A stretch of 7,278 bases of DNA from Gammaproteobacteria bacterium (GCA_019752835.1 JAIELR010000256.1:1-7278), one strand, 5' to 3'; counted from the first letter of the stretch, positions 1-7,131 are shown. The notes: generated by a model not told the origin, from the sequence alone. Translations and numbers: made by a program.

Positions 1-1
1 A

Positions 2-121
2 CCTGACCAGTTGTGGGTCAATCCTGATTGCGGACTAAAAACGCGGCAGTGGCAGGATGTTAGAGTTTCCTTGGCCAATATGACCGAGGCCGCCAAGGCT
101 TTGAGATCGGCAGTAGGGTAA
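2..121 (+). CDS. metE: Cobalamin-independent methionine synthase MetE, C-terminal end (partial)
   Basis: This is the last 39 codons and TAA stop of 5-methyltetrahydropteroyltriglutamate-homocysteine methyltransferase, the cytosolic enzyme that makes methionine by moving a methyl group from methyl-folate to homocysteine without vitamin B12. The visible residues read [12 protein letters not shown], the hallmark C-terminal motif of the family. Its Cys is one of the catalytic zinc ligands (equivalent to Cys726 in E. coli MetE). The tail [15 protein letters not shown] has the length and composition of a normal MetE C-terminus, so the 3' end appears intact; the rest of the gene lies outside the window. 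It converges on the resolvase gene, whose stop is only 21 bp away, and no terminator hairpin is visible between them. The family call is firm; whether the whole gene is intact cannot be judged here. Confidence 0.93.
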   Translation, partial: PDQLWVNPDCGLKTRQWQDVRVSLANMTEAAKALRSAVG

Positions 122-142
122 CTTCAAACTCCATAAACAAGG

Positions 143-757
143 CTAGGTGTTTTTCAGTAACTTCTCTCCGTCCTCTCGCAACGATCCATCGGGGGCGACA
201 TGGCGGTAGAGAGTTTGCCGCGTGATTTCAAGTTCCTTACATAAATCGCCAATGTTGGTTTCTGGTTTGCCCATAGAAGCCATTGCCAGCCGCAATTTAG
301 ATGGGGTCATTTTAAACGGTGCTCCGCCTTTTCGTCCGCGCGCGCGGGCTGATGCTAAACCGGCTTTGGTGCGCTCAGAAATTAAGTCACGCTCAAATTC
401 AGCGAGAGCGGCAAAAATACCAAACACTAATTTGCCTTGGGAGGTAGTGGTATCGATTTGCGCCCCTTGTCCAGTTAGCACTTTGAAACTGATCCCCCTA
501 CTGGATAAATCATGCACAGTATTGACCAGGTGGCGCAGATTACGGCCAAGACGATCTAGTTTCCAAACGATGAGGGTATCGCCTTTACGTAAAGCTTTGA
601 GACAAGCCGCTAATCCTTGTCGCTCGTCGCTTTTACCGGATGCAAAGTCTTCATACAGGTGTTCGGGTAAAACATCAGCTTGCAATAGGGCATCACGTTG
701 CAAATCCAAAACCTGCGAACCATCGGCCTTGGAAACGCGCATGTAACCAATCAACAT
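143..757 (-). CDS. tnpR: Tn3-family serine resolvase (site-specific recombinase)
   Basis: The resolvase resolves transposon cointegrates by recombining two res sites through a covalent 5'-phosphoserine intermediate. From the ATG at 757 the protein has 204 residues. It opens MLIGYMRVSKADG, with the nucleophile Ser9 (Ser10 in Tn3 numbering) and Arg7. WKLDRLGR near residues 65-72 supplies the conserved active-site arginines. The LAEFERDLISERT stretch (118-130) starts the long E helix, and a helix-turn-helix at about 166-187 (GDLCKELEITRQTLYRHV) binds DNA. It is about 20 residues longer than the 185-residue Tn3 resolvase because of a C-terminal tail. The reading frame also opens at a GTG at 766, but the ATG at 757 is preferred: AGGTG lies about 8 bases before it and serves as ribosome binding site, whereas the GTG itself overlaps that site. 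Subfamily was not assigned. Confidence 0.93.
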   Translation of the reverse strand: MLIGYMRVSKADGSQVLDLQRDALLQADVLPEHLYEDFASGKSDERQGLAACLKALRKGDTLIVWKLDRLGRNLRHLVNTVHDLSSRGISFKVLTGQGAQIDTTTSQGKLVFGIFAALAEFERDLISERTKAGLASARARGRKGGAPFKMTPSKLRLAMASMGKPETNIGDLCKELEITRQTLYRHVAPDGSLREDGEKLLKNT

Positions 758-759
758 GG

Positions 760-789
760 GTGTCACCTAAACGAACGTTTACGTGACAC
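760..789. promoter_or_regulatory. res subsite I: 30-bp palindrome, resolvase crossover site
   Basis: This is a 30-bp inverted repeat with 13 of 15 base pairs matching; outer arms are GTGTCAC and GTGACAC, inner arms TAAACG and CGTTTA. The centre at 774/775 is AA, not self-complementary, which would give the site a direction. Its length and position just before tnpR match the crossover subsite of Tn3-family res sites. Its half-sites (TGTCACCTA and, on the other strand, TGTCACGTA) resemble the resolvase half-site pattern. It overlaps the tnpR ribosome binding site, so bound resolvase could also limit its own expression. Confidence 0.75.
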
Positions 790-810
790 CAGGTTTGCTG
801 CTTTAAAAAT

Positions 811-882
811 GGTCATTTCGTGTCATTTAACCCGTAATACAGACTAAGTTCCATTATACCCCTATTTTTTAATTAAGTGACA
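811..882. promoter_or_regulatory. Probable res accessory subsites II/III
   Basis: Further copies of the resolvase half-site seen in subsite I occur here: TGTCATTTA at 821-829 on the plus strand and TGTCACTTA read from the minus strand at 874-882. A weaker GGTCATTTC lies at 811-819. They sit between subsite I and the tnpA start, where Tn3-family elements carry accessory subsites. The exact subsite limits and inner arms cannot be fixed by eye. Confidence 0.45.
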
Positions 883-883
883 A
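853..883 (-). promoter_or_regulatory. Candidate tnpR promoter
   Basis: Read on the minus strand there is a TTGTCA -35 box (878-883, five of six consensus bases) and a perfect TATAAT -10 box (853-858), separated by 19 bases, somewhat longer than the optimal 17. Transcription would start near 846 and run through res into tnpR. The -35 box overlaps the resolvase half-site at 874-882, so resolvase binding could repress it. Function is inferred. No equally good promoter was found for tnpA on the other strand. Confidence 0.5.
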
Positions 884-889
884 TCCTCT

Positions 890-3859
890 ATGGCCCGCCG
901 ATCTATTCTTTCCGCAACCGAGCGCGACAACTTAATCGCCTTGCCGAATGACGATTTAGTCATTCAGTACTATACCTTTAATGAATCCGACCTCGCTGTT
1001 ATTAAGCAACACCGTGGTTCAGAAAACCGTTTAGGTTTTGCTATGCAACTTTGTTACTTACGATACCCAGGTGTAGTGCTTGGTGACAACAATAAGCCAA
1101 GCCCTGACGTTATCGAGTTCATTGCCAAGCAACTGAATATCTCTCCTTCTGCTTGGGAACGTTATGGTTCCCGTAAAAATACCTTCCACGAGCATCTACT
1201 GGAATTACAAACCATTTACGGCTTTAGATCATTCACGCTATCGACCTACCGTGAAAAACTCGCGATGCTTGAAGATTTAGCCATGCATACCGACAAGGGC
1301 ATTGTGCTGGCTGCAACGCTGATCGAACAGTTGCGTGGACAACACATTTTATTGCCGTCGATTAATGTTATGGAACGACTATGTTCCGAGGCCATTACCA
1401 AAGCGAATCGTCGTATTTATCAAATCCTGACTGAGAATTTATCAGATGAGCATTACATCAATCTCGATGGCTTACTCCACCGAAAACCTGAAAGTAAATT
1501 TACCTGGCTGGTCTGGTTACGCCAATCCCCAAGCAAGCCCAGTTCCAGGCAAATGCTGGAACATATCGAACGCCTTAAGGTACTACAAAAACTGAATATG
1601 CCTGAACAGATTTATCGTTCCGGTATTCACCAAAACCGACTGCTTAAGATTGCCCGGGAGGGCGGACAAATGACACCACAAGATTTATCTAAGTTTGAAC
1701 CTGTGCGTCGCTACGCGACCCTGGTTACGCTGGTTCTCGAAAGCACCGCAACGATTACGGACGAAATCATTGACCTGCATGACCGCATCATCGGCAGATT
1801 ATTCAATGTCGCTAAAAATAAGCATCACAAACGCTTCCAAAAATCGGGCAAGGATATTAACAGCAAAATTCGGATATACGGCAAAATAGGCCAGGCTTTA
1901 GTCAGTGCAAAACAAGATGGCACCGATCCATTCAAGGCAATTGAGTCGGTCATCTCATGGGATGAGTTCGAGGCAAGTGTCATGGAAGCCCAAAAGCTTG
2001 CACAACCTGAAAGCTTTGATTTCTTAGCTTTGATCGGTGACAGTTATAGTACGTTGCGCCGTTATGCCCCGGCCTTTCTGGATGCATTGAAAATCCAGGC
2101 TACGCCAGCGTCACAAGACATCGTGGACGGTATTGCAATCTTACGCAGCTTAAATACAGAAAATAACCGCAAACTGCCCCTTAATGCGCCAACGAGTTTT
2201 ATCAGAAAACGCTGGCAGGATTTAGTGTTTAAAGACAAGGGGATTGATCGTCGATATTATGAACTCTGCTTGCTGTCCGAGCTGAAAGGCGTGTTACGCT
2301 CCGGTGACGCATGGGTTCAAGGTTCCCGCCAGTTTAAAGATTTTAATACCTATCTGGTTACACCAGAAAAATATACAACACTAAAGCAAAATAATGAATT
2401 ACCGTTAAAGGTGGCCACGGATTGCGACCAATACCTTTATGAACATCTGACGTTATTGGAAAGCGAATTAATAAAAGTTAACCAGATGGCCGCCGCTGAT
2501 GACCTACCCGATGCGGTGATTACGGAATCTGGCCTGAAAATTACGCCACTTGATGCGGTCATCCCGGAAAACGCACAAAAATTCATAGATCAGGCAACCG
2601 CATTATTGCCCCATGTCAAAATAACCGAATTGCTCTTGGAAGTTGACCAATGGACTAACTTCACGCGGCATTTTACTCACCTAAAGAGCGGCGAACTTGC
2701 CAAAGACAAAAATCTTCTGCTGACAACCATCCTGGCGGATGGTATTAATCTTGGCTTGAGCAAAATGTCGGAATCATGCCCTGGAACAACCTATTCCAAA
2801 TTGGCTTGGCTACAAGCCTGGCATATCCGCGATGAAACGTATTCCGCAGCCTTGGCAGAGTTGACGAATGCCCAATTCAAACACCCATTTGCCGCCAATT
2901 GGGGCGATGGCACGACTTCTTCATCGGATGGCCAGCGATTTCGCACGGGCGGTGTCAGCCAAGGCAAAGGGCAAGTCAACCCCAAGTACGGAGCAGAACC
3001 AGGCCGACAGTTTTACACTCACCTATCCGACCAATACGCTCCTTACCATACACGGGCTATCAATGTGGGAGTGCGTGACTCAACTTATGTGCTTGATGGC
3101 CTGCTTTACCACGAGTCAGACTTACGAATTGAGGAGCATTACACCGACACGGCGGGATTTACCGATCAAGTCTTTGGTATGATGCACTTGTTGGGCTTCA
3201 AGCTTGCACCCAGAATTAAAGACTTGGGCGAAACCAAGTTATTTGCGCCGCCTAAACAACTAAAAAGTTACCCGGCCTTGCAAACAATGATCAGTGAGGA
3301 ATTAAAGATCAATTGTATTAAAACACAGTGGGATGACATTCTGCGTTTAGCCGTATCCATTCAGCAGGGGACAGCCACGGCTTCGTTGCTATTACGGAAA
3401 CTCAGCAGTTATCCACGACAAAATGGTTTAGCAGTTGCATTGCGTGAGCTCGGACGGATTGAACGGTCACTTTTTATTTTGGAATGGTTACAGAGTGTTG
3501 AGTTGCGCCGCCGCGTTACCGCAGGATTAAACAAAGGCGAAGCCCGAAACGCTTTGGCAAGGGCTGTATTCTTTAATCGCTTGGGCGAAATCCGGGATCG
3601 TAGTTACGAGCAACAACGTTACCGGGCCAGCGGATTAACCCTGCTGACAGCAGCAATCATATTATGGAATACGGTTTATATGGAACGAGCCGTCGAAGCC
3701 CTAAAAAAACAGGGTGTACAGGTTAATCCCGATTGGTATCAATATTTGTCCCCATTAGGCTGGGAACACATCAACCTGACGGGGGATTACATTTGGGATC
3801 AGAGTAAAATTATACAAGAAGGCAAGTTTCGGCCTTTACGCACTATACAAAATCCTTAA
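890..3859 (+). CDS. tnpA: Tn3-family transposase (DDE), full length
   Basis: TnpA binds the 38-bp terminal repeats and catalyses replicative transposition, producing cointegrates. The 989-residue protein has the usual size for the family. The N-terminus ([19 protein letters not shown], then a region to about residue 170) is the DNA-binding DUF4158-type domain. The catalytic domain covers roughly residues 580-975. The DDE triad can be placed as Asp680 in TSSSDGQRF, Asp753 in HYTDTAGF and Glu884 in [16 protein letters not shown]. The spacing (73 and 131 residues) is close to the published Tn3 triad at 689/765/895. No frameshift or internal stop is present, so it is probably functional. The ATG start has only a weak ribosome binding site (AAGTGA about nine bases upstream). 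The TAA stop lies inside the right terminal repeat, as is common in this family. Confidence 0.96.
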   Translation: MARRSILSATERDNLIALPNDDLVIQYYTFNESDLAVIKQHRGSENRLGFAMQLCYLRYPGVVLGDNNKPSPDVIEFIAKQLNISPSAWERYGSRKNTFHEHLLELQTIYGFRSFTLSTYREKLAMLEDLAMHTDKGIVLAATLIEQLRGQHILLPSINVMERLCSEAITKANRRIYQILTENLSDEHYINLDGLLHRKPESKFTWLVWLRQSPSKPSSRQMLEHIERLKVLQKLNMPEQIYRSGIHQNRLLKIAREGGQMTPQDLSKFEPVRRYATLVTLVLESTATITDEIIDLHDRIIGRLFNVAKNKHHKRFQKSGKDINSKIRIYGKIGQALVSAKQDGTDPFKAIESVISWDEFEASVMEAQKLAQPESFDFLALIGDSYSTLRRYAPAFLDALKIQATPASQDIVDGIAILRSLNTENNRKLPLNAPTSFIRKRWQDLVFKDKGIDRRYYELCLLSELKGVLRSGDAWVQGSRQFKDFNTYLVTPEKYTTLKQNNELPLKVATDCDQYLYEHLTLLESELIKVNQMAAADDLPDAVITESGLKITPLDAVIPENAQKFIDQATALLPHVKITELLLEVDQWTNFTRHFTHLKSGELAKDKNLLLTTILADGINLGLSKMSESCPGTTYSKLAWLQAWHIRDETYSAALAELTNAQFKHPFAANWGDGTTSSSDGQRFRTGGVSQGKGQVNPKYGAEPGRQFYTHLSDQYAPYHTRAINVGVRDSTYVLDGLLYHESDLRIEEHYTDTAGFTDQVFGMMHLLGFKLAPRIKDLGETKLFAPPKQLKSYPALQTMISEELKINCIKTQWDDILRLAVSIQQGTATASLLLRKLSSYPRQNGLAVALRELGRIERSLFILEWLQSVELRRRVTAGLNKGEARNALARAVFFNRLGEIRDRSYEQQRYRASGLTLLTAAIILWNTVYMERAVEALKKQGVQVNPDWYQYLSPLGWEHINLTGDYIWDQSKIIQEGKFRPLRTIQNP

Positions 3860-3892
3860 CGGGGTTTATATTCCGAATTCTGTATCGACCCC
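3855..3892 (-). repeat. Right terminal inverted repeat (IRR) of the Tn3-family transposon, 38 bp
   Basis: Read inward from the right edge on the minus strand, the repeat begins GGGGTCGATACAGAATTCGG and ends CCCCGTTAAG. It is exactly 38 bp, with the GGGGTC outer end and TAAG inner end typical of Tn3-family termini, and it overlaps the tnpA stop codon. The next five bases outward are ATATA (3893-3897), the expected place for one copy of the 5-bp target duplication. Confidence 0.9.
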
Positions 3893-4566
3893 ATATAGTC
3901 CCACTGATTGAATTATATACTTCCGAAGGATGCAGTAGCTGCCCACCCGCAGACCAGTGGATGAGCGGCCTTGCGGATCAAGGATTTACCAGTGACAAAG
4001 TCATACCCTTGGCATTTCATGTGGATTATTGGGATTACATCGGCTGGAAAGATCGGTTCGCTTCACCAAAATTTACCGATCGACAACGGCAAGTTGTAGC
4101 AGCAGGTCGGACAAGGTTTGCTTACACGCCGCAAGTATTATTTAACGGCATTGATTTTGGAGACTGGCGTAACCGTGCTAATTTTGCGGATGCAGTATTA
4201 GCCAGTCAAAAACAACAATCTCATACAAAACTAAGCCTGACCTTAAGCCGCCAGAGTTCTGGTGAGCTGCTGGTGGTCAGTACTGAACAGATTAATGCCG
4301 ACGCTAGCAACAATGCCGAGGTTTATTTTGCTGTATACGAAAACAACCTGATTTCCAGCGTAAATGCGGGTGAAAACAGTGGCCGAAATCTCAGCCATAA
4401 CCGTGTAGTTAGAGAACTCTACGGCCCTTACCCGCCAGATCAACACAGCTTCACTCTGGGTGTGCAGTGGCGTCAGCGCAATGCAGGTATAGTCAGTTTT
4501 GTTCAAGATCGTGAAACGGGTCAGGTGCTACAGGCATTGGATCGTCTTATCTGTATAACCCAGTAG
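3893..4566 (+). pseudogene. DUF1223 secreted thioredoxin-like protein, 5' end removed by transposon insertion
   Basis: From the base after the transposon edge the frame reads IVPLIELYTSEGCSSCPPAD, the conserved start of DUF1223 proteins with its CxxC pair (Cys codons at 3931 and 3940). Further family features follow: FHVDYWDYIGWKDRFASP, YTPQVLFNG, and a C-terminal AVYENNLISSVNAGENSGR and GIVSFVQDRETGQVLQAL. The family is usually exported with a thioredoxin-like fold; its biochemical role is not established. The signal peptide and start codon are missing. The frame stays open back through the transposon repeat to a stop at 3805-3807 but has no ATG, GTG or TTG. The first ATG, at 3961, lies after the CxxC motif and has no ribosome binding site. 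I therefore call it inactive although the remaining 220 or so codons are undamaged. The missing 5' part is not seen on the left of the transposon. Confidence 0.85.
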
Positions 4567-4644
4567 CGCCAACATTATGTTCTACACGTATAAATTAAGT
4601 AAAGCAGTCACACTTAACAACTCATTAAAATTAGGATATTAACC

Positions 4645-4956
4645 ATGAAACTCTAAAACAAAACCATCTTCGTAACAGGCTCCAATCGCGGCATCGGCAA
4701 AGCCATCGTGGTAGCCTTGCTTAAATCTCCGGTGAAGAAAATATATGCCTCGGCGCGTAACGTCGAAGATTTGCAACAATTTCACGATCCTCGTGTAGTG
4801 CCGATAAGACTGGATATTACCGATCTTGTACAAATCCACGCAGCCGTTCAACAAGCGCAAGATGTCGACGTACTGATTAACAACGCCGGTGTACTGGCTT
4901 TCGCCGCACCGGATTAACAAGTTGCATTTTGCATGGAACTAGAATATGCAGAGTAA
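4645..4956 (+). pseudogene. Short-chain dehydrogenase/reductase remnant with in-frame stops, 3' half missing
   Basis: An ATG with a good ribosome binding site (AGGA at 4633-4636) opens MKL, then a TAA stop at codon 4 (4654-4656), then continues in frame as NKTIFVTGSNRGIGKAIV. This contains the TGxxxGIG cofactor-binding motif of the NAD(P)-dependent Rossmann fold. LDITD and VDVLINNAGVLAF, the structural NNAG motif, follow. A second TAA occurs at 4915-4917. Reading through it gives QVAFCMELEY, which plausibly continues the family pattern (ME.NYFG region), and then the sequence enters the repeat cluster. The catalytic Tyr-x-x-x-Lys half is absent, so no active enzyme can be made. The first stop is where close relatives would plausibly have Gln, so a CAA to TAA change could explain it. 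The homology past 4917 is less certain than the part before it. Confidence 0.85.
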
Positions 4957-5056
4957 AAACGCCGAAAGCCCTGAGCTTTTAGGTTACTTTGCTCGTTACT
5001 CCGCATATTCCTAGACTCCACATATCCTCGAATATGCGGTGCTCTGCATATTCGAG
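4939..5056. repeat. Cluster of inverted GAATATGC(A/G)GAG repeats
   Basis: Four clear copies of one short unit occur in 118 bp: GAATATGCAGAG (4942-4953, plus), GAATATGCGGAG (4999-5010, minus), GAATATGCGG (5030-5039, plus) and GAATATGCAGAG (5042-5053, minus). A fifth, degenerate copy lies at 5016-5031 (CTCCACATATCCTCGA, compare CTCCGCATATTCCTAGA at 4999-5015). The outer copies are perfect 12-bp complements and the inner ones perfect 10-bp complements, so the block can form a nested cruciform. Alternatively it forms two hairpins in tandem: 4939-4956 with 4996-5014, and a perfect 11-bp stem 5027-5037 with 5046-5056 around an 8-base loop. It lies exactly between the SDR and DUF1003 remnants. It could be a REP/REPIN-like element, a small inverted-repeat element or an operator cluster; which one is unknown. 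Confidence 0.7.
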
Positions 5057-5362
5057 GCTTTGGGCAAAAATAGCCATATTGTTCCATGTTGTCTGGTTTA
5101 GTGTCTGGGTATTGGCTAATGAAGGTTATCTGGAGCCAATACCACGCTTTGATGATTACCCTTACGGCTTATTAGGTTTATAGTAGCAATTGAAGCGGTT
5201 TTTATCACTAGGTTTCTGCTGATTAGCGAAAGTAAGCAAGCCAATTATTCGGAAAAACGGGCTGAATTGGATTACGAGGTTAACGTCCGTACCTATCGTA
5301 AGCTATTGGAACTTGAAAAGCGTCTGGATCAGTTGTTAGCGAAAGAGCAGTCCGAAAAATAG
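5057..5362 (+). pseudogene. DUF1003 membrane protein remnant, 5'-truncated and frameshifted
   Basis: The first frame reads LWAKIAILFHVVWFSVWVLA then NEGYLEPIPRFDDYPYGLLGL, ending in TAGTAG at 5181. The next frame, from 5183, continues with VAIEAVFITRFLLISESKQA, SEKRAELDYEVNVRTYRKLLEL and EKRLDQLLAKEQSEK to a stop at 5362. Joined, these match the DUF1003 layout: a transmembrane helix, an FDPYPFGLL-like motif, a second helix (SLEAIFLS-like), and a charged LDYQVN-like helical tail. The family is a small inner-membrane protein of unknown function. One lost base near 5181 restores the expected order with a single Ile between GLLGL and VAIEAVF. The N-terminal part is missing; homology begins directly after the repeat cluster. 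A start codon inside the repeats would give only a short hybrid peptide. Confidence 0.8.
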
Positions 5363-5374
5363 GGTTAAAACCTA

Positions 5375-5393
5375 AATATTCGTCGTGAATATT
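5375..5393. promoter_or_regulatory. LysR-type operator: AATATTC-N5-GAATATT palindrome
   Basis: This is a perfect 7-bp inverted repeat with a 5-base spacer that satisfies the T-N11-A rule of LysR-type regulator sites (for example T5377 with A5389). It lies 29 bp before the start codon of the LysR gene, next to a TATACT -10-like box at 5396-5401, where the family commonly places its autoregulatory site. No convincing -35 box accompanies it. Binding is inferred. Confidence 0.5.
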
Positions 5394-5422
5394 CCTATAC
5401 TAATTTTTGCCAAATAATCATT

Positions 5423-6313
5423 ATGGATTTTAATCAAGTTCGTTATTTTCTCGCCCTTGCCAACACCTTGAATTTTACCAAGGCGGCTGAACAATGTTAC
5501 GTCACCCAACCTGCACTGACTCAAGCGATAAAGCGGCTTGAAACTGAATTGGGCGGCGAATTGCTGCGCCGCGATGGCCGGGATACCGAACTCACCGAAC
5601 TGGGAAAATCGCTCAGGACGCATTTCGAGCAAATCGATCGGACTAGGCATATGGTGCGGACGACCGCCAAGGCAGTGATGGAGGGTGAAATTGCCGAGTT
5701 GAATGTCGGCATCATGTGTACGATTGGGCCGAATATTATTGCCGGTTTGCTGGATTCATTCTTGATGAACCACCCGATGTTGTCGATTGTCCTGCACGAT
5801 GTTATTCCTGCCAGCATTCCCGAACTCATACTTTCCGGGGCATTAGATGGTGCCTTTTTTGCGCGGCATCACGCGCCGCACCCGCAATTACGCCACGTCG
5901 AATTATTTCAGGAGGATATGGTCATTACCTTCCATTCAGGCCATGCATTTTCAAAACATAGGGCTGTCCAGTTATTAGAAATTTCCAATGAACGCTATGT
6001 TGAGCGGTTGCACTGCGAGTTCCGGGAAGAATTTCAGAATTTTTATATCAAAAAAGGGCTTGATCTAAACGTGGTCTTTCGATGTGAGCGTGAGGACTGG
6101 ATTCAAAGTATCGTCCGCGAAGGGATGGGAGTGAGCTTGATCCCGCGCTATTCGTTACTGCGTAGCGACCTTGAGCATCGTCCGGTGTGCAACCCGCCAC
6201 TGTCCCGAACCGTCGAGTTCGTGACCGCTAACAATGAAGCGCCCAAGCCGGTACTCAATCTGTTTATAGAGCAGGTCAAGAGCTATACCTGGCCGCTGGC
6301 GAAATTCGATTGA
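5423..6313 (+). CDS. LysR-family transcriptional regulator
   Basis: This is an intact 296-residue regulator of normal family length. Residues 1-60 are the winged helix-turn-helix (MDFNQVRYFLALANTLNFTK, then AAEQCYVTQPALTQAIKRLE), followed by the linker helix to about residue 90. The effector-binding domain covers about 92-290 (LNVGIMCTIGPNIIAGLLDS onward, with GMGVSLIPRY near 235-244). Such proteins are cytoplasmic tetramers that activate or repress a nearby gene in response to a small molecule. Five cysteines are scattered through it, but no OxyR-type pair was recognised, and the ligand cannot be read from the sequence. The ATG has little ribosome binding site, but it matches the family N-terminus exactly. 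No gene is divergent from it: upstream lie only broken SDR and DUF1003 genes in the same direction, and 50 bp downstream is a cytochrome b561, which may be its target. Confidence 0.95.
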   Translation: MDFNQVRYFLALANTLNFTKAAEQCYVTQPALTQAIKRLETELGGELLRRDGRDTELTELGKSLRTHFEQIDRTRHMVRTTAKAVMEGEIAELNVGIMCTIGPNIIAGLLDSFLMNHPMLSIVLHDVIPASIPELILSGALDGAFFARHHAPHPQLRHVELFQEDMVITFHSGHAFSKHRAVQLLEISNERYVERLHCEFREEFQNFYIKKGLDLNVVFRCEREDWIQSIVREGMGVSLIPRYSLLRSDLEHRPVCNPPLSRTVEFVTANNEAPKPVLNLFIEQVKSYTWPLAKFD

Positions 6314-6338
6314 TAGCCGCTTAAACACAAAGTAAGAT
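6310..6338 (+). promoter_or_regulatory. Candidate promoter of the cytochrome b561 gene
   Basis: TTGATA (6310-6315, five of six -35 bases) and TAAGAT (6333-6338, four of six -10 bases) are 17 bases apart, overlapping the LysR stop codon. Transcription would start near 6345, about 19 bases before the b561 ATG. If real, the b561 gene need not depend on LysR read-through. Confidence 0.35.
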
Positions 6339-6363
6339 TAAAATTGATTCTCAGCCACATCCA

Positions 6364-6981
6364 ATGAAAACAAATGGTAGCCGCAATCATCGCGCTTTTT
6401 GCTTTCTCCATTGGGCCGTGGTGCTCTTAGTCTGCTTTCTGTATGCAACGGGTTATTATCGGCTTATGTTTACAACCCAATCAGAACCGCTGAATTGGTA
6501 CTTGTTGGTTTGGCACATGAACGCCGGAGCGCTAGTGGTCGTATTAACCCTATTGTTATTTGTCAGCAAACTTATCTCCCCTATTCCAACGGAAAAATCT
6601 TCTAAATTTTTGATCAAATTGACGACAAATATCGTGCGTTTGGTACTTTACGCCATGCTGTTGGTAATTCCTTTGACGGCTTATATTGGCTTAGGTTTCG
6701 ATTTTCCTTTGCTGGGATTGATTAATGTTCCCGGATTAATGCGCTTTCCTTGGGTACACCAGTGGGAGAGCGAACATAAGCAGATGTCCTTAATCACCTT
6801 TATGGAACCGTTTGCCCAGTTTCACCGCGATACTGGGGCCGATATGGTTTTGCCTGTATTATTGGGCTTGCATATCGGCGCGGCGTTTTATCATCATTTT
6901 GTGTTACAAGACACAGTGCTTATTCGTTTATTACCCTCGTTACAACGCAAGCCTCCCGAAAACCCTTCCATAAAAAAATAA
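6364..6981 (+). CDS. Cytochrome b561 family protein (CybB-like, di-heme, inner membrane)
   Basis: This is a 205-residue membrane protein predicted to carry two b-type hemes and pass electrons between quinol and another acceptor in the inner membrane; the physiological partner is unknown. Four hydrophobic helices are visible at about 12-31, 47-70, 89-110 and 160-180. The likely heme-ligand histidines lie where E. coli CybB has them: His16 (FLHWAVV), His51 (WHMNAG), His154 (FHRDTGA) and His170 (LGLHIGAAFYHH). The C-terminus has the typical HHFVLQDTVLIRLLPSL ending. The loop of about 45 residues between helices 3 and 4 is rich in Pro, Trp and His. The start at 6364 lacks a clear Shine-Dalgarno, and there is no better start upstream in frame. 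It is co-directional with the LysR gene 50 bp upstream, so co-transcription or regulation by it is possible. Confidence 0.92.
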   Translation: MKTNGSRNHRAFCFLHWAVVLLVCFLYATGYYRLMFTTQSEPLNWYLLVWHMNAGALVVVLTLLLFVSKLISPIPTEKSSKFLIKLTTNIVRLVLYAMLLVIPLTAYIGLGFDFPLLGLINVPGLMRFPWVHQWESEHKQMSLITFMEPFAQFHRDTGADMVLPVLLGLHIGAAFYHHFVLQDTVLIRLLPSLQRKPPENPSIKK

Positions 6982-6990
6982 TCACAAGCT

Positions 6991-7025
6991 GTTATGGCCT
7001 CCAACCATAACGGTTGCTTATGGTT
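6991..7025 (+). terminator. Overlapping hairpins after the cytochrome b561 gene (possible weak terminator)
   Basis: GTTATGG (6991-6997) pairs perfectly with CCATAAC (7005-7011) around a 7-base loop. An alternative stem pairs AACCATAA (7003-7010) with TTATGGTT (7018-7025). The position, 10 bp after the stop codon, suits a terminator, but no T-run follows and the stems are AT-rich, so any termination would be weak or factor-dependent. The mutually exclusive stems are simply noted. Confidence 0.3.
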
Positions 7026-7131
7026 AGCCATTAAATCACTATTTCTCAAAACCTCATCATAGTTATACGATACAACCCGTACCCATTGCTGGGGTGTGTG
7101 TTGATTTTCAGAAAATAGAGGGGATAGCAAC

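Larger units (their letters stand above)
122..3892 (+). mobile_element. Tn3-family transposon core (tnpR-res-tnpA plus right inverted repeat)
   Basis: The segment has the standard Tn3-family layout: a serine resolvase and a large DDE transposase transcribed divergently from a res region, with the transposase reading into a 38-bp terminal inverted repeat that begins GGGGTCG at the outer edge and ends GTTAAG inside. Both proteins are full length. The right boundary is exact at 3892. The left boundary is not defined, because no partner repeat is found between tnpR and metE; the start given here is only the first base after metE. The right edge interrupts a DUF1223 gene. The five bases outside the right repeat (3893-3897, ATATA) would be the right copy of a target duplication, but no left copy is seen. 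A passenger gene could exist only to the left, beyond the window or including metE. Confidence 0.85.

Noticed and set aside
110..147. Weak resemblance to the transposon terminal repeat (ATAAAC core, about 15 of 38 positions)
   Set aside because: The outer GGGGTC is absent, it overlaps the metE stop and the tnpR stop, and the match is barely above what chance alignment gives. It is not a usable left repeat.
222..746. Plus-strand 174-codon frame opposite tnpR
   Set aside because: It is wholly antisense to a clearly recognised resolvase, and its translation resembles no protein family.
4645..4956. In-frame TAA codons in the SDR as evidence of an altered genetic code (TAA as Gln)
   Set aside because: Intact genes in the window (metE, tnpA, b561) end in TAA at the normal place, and the SDR also lacks its catalytic half.
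4965..4979. AAAGC/GCTTT hairpin as a rho-independent terminator for the SDR
   Set aside because: The stem is only 5 bp with a short T-run, and it lies within the repeat cluster rather than after an intact gene.
4939..5056. CRISPR-like array
   Set aside because: The copies alternate in orientation, are only about 12 bp and have irregular spacing; no cas genes are present.
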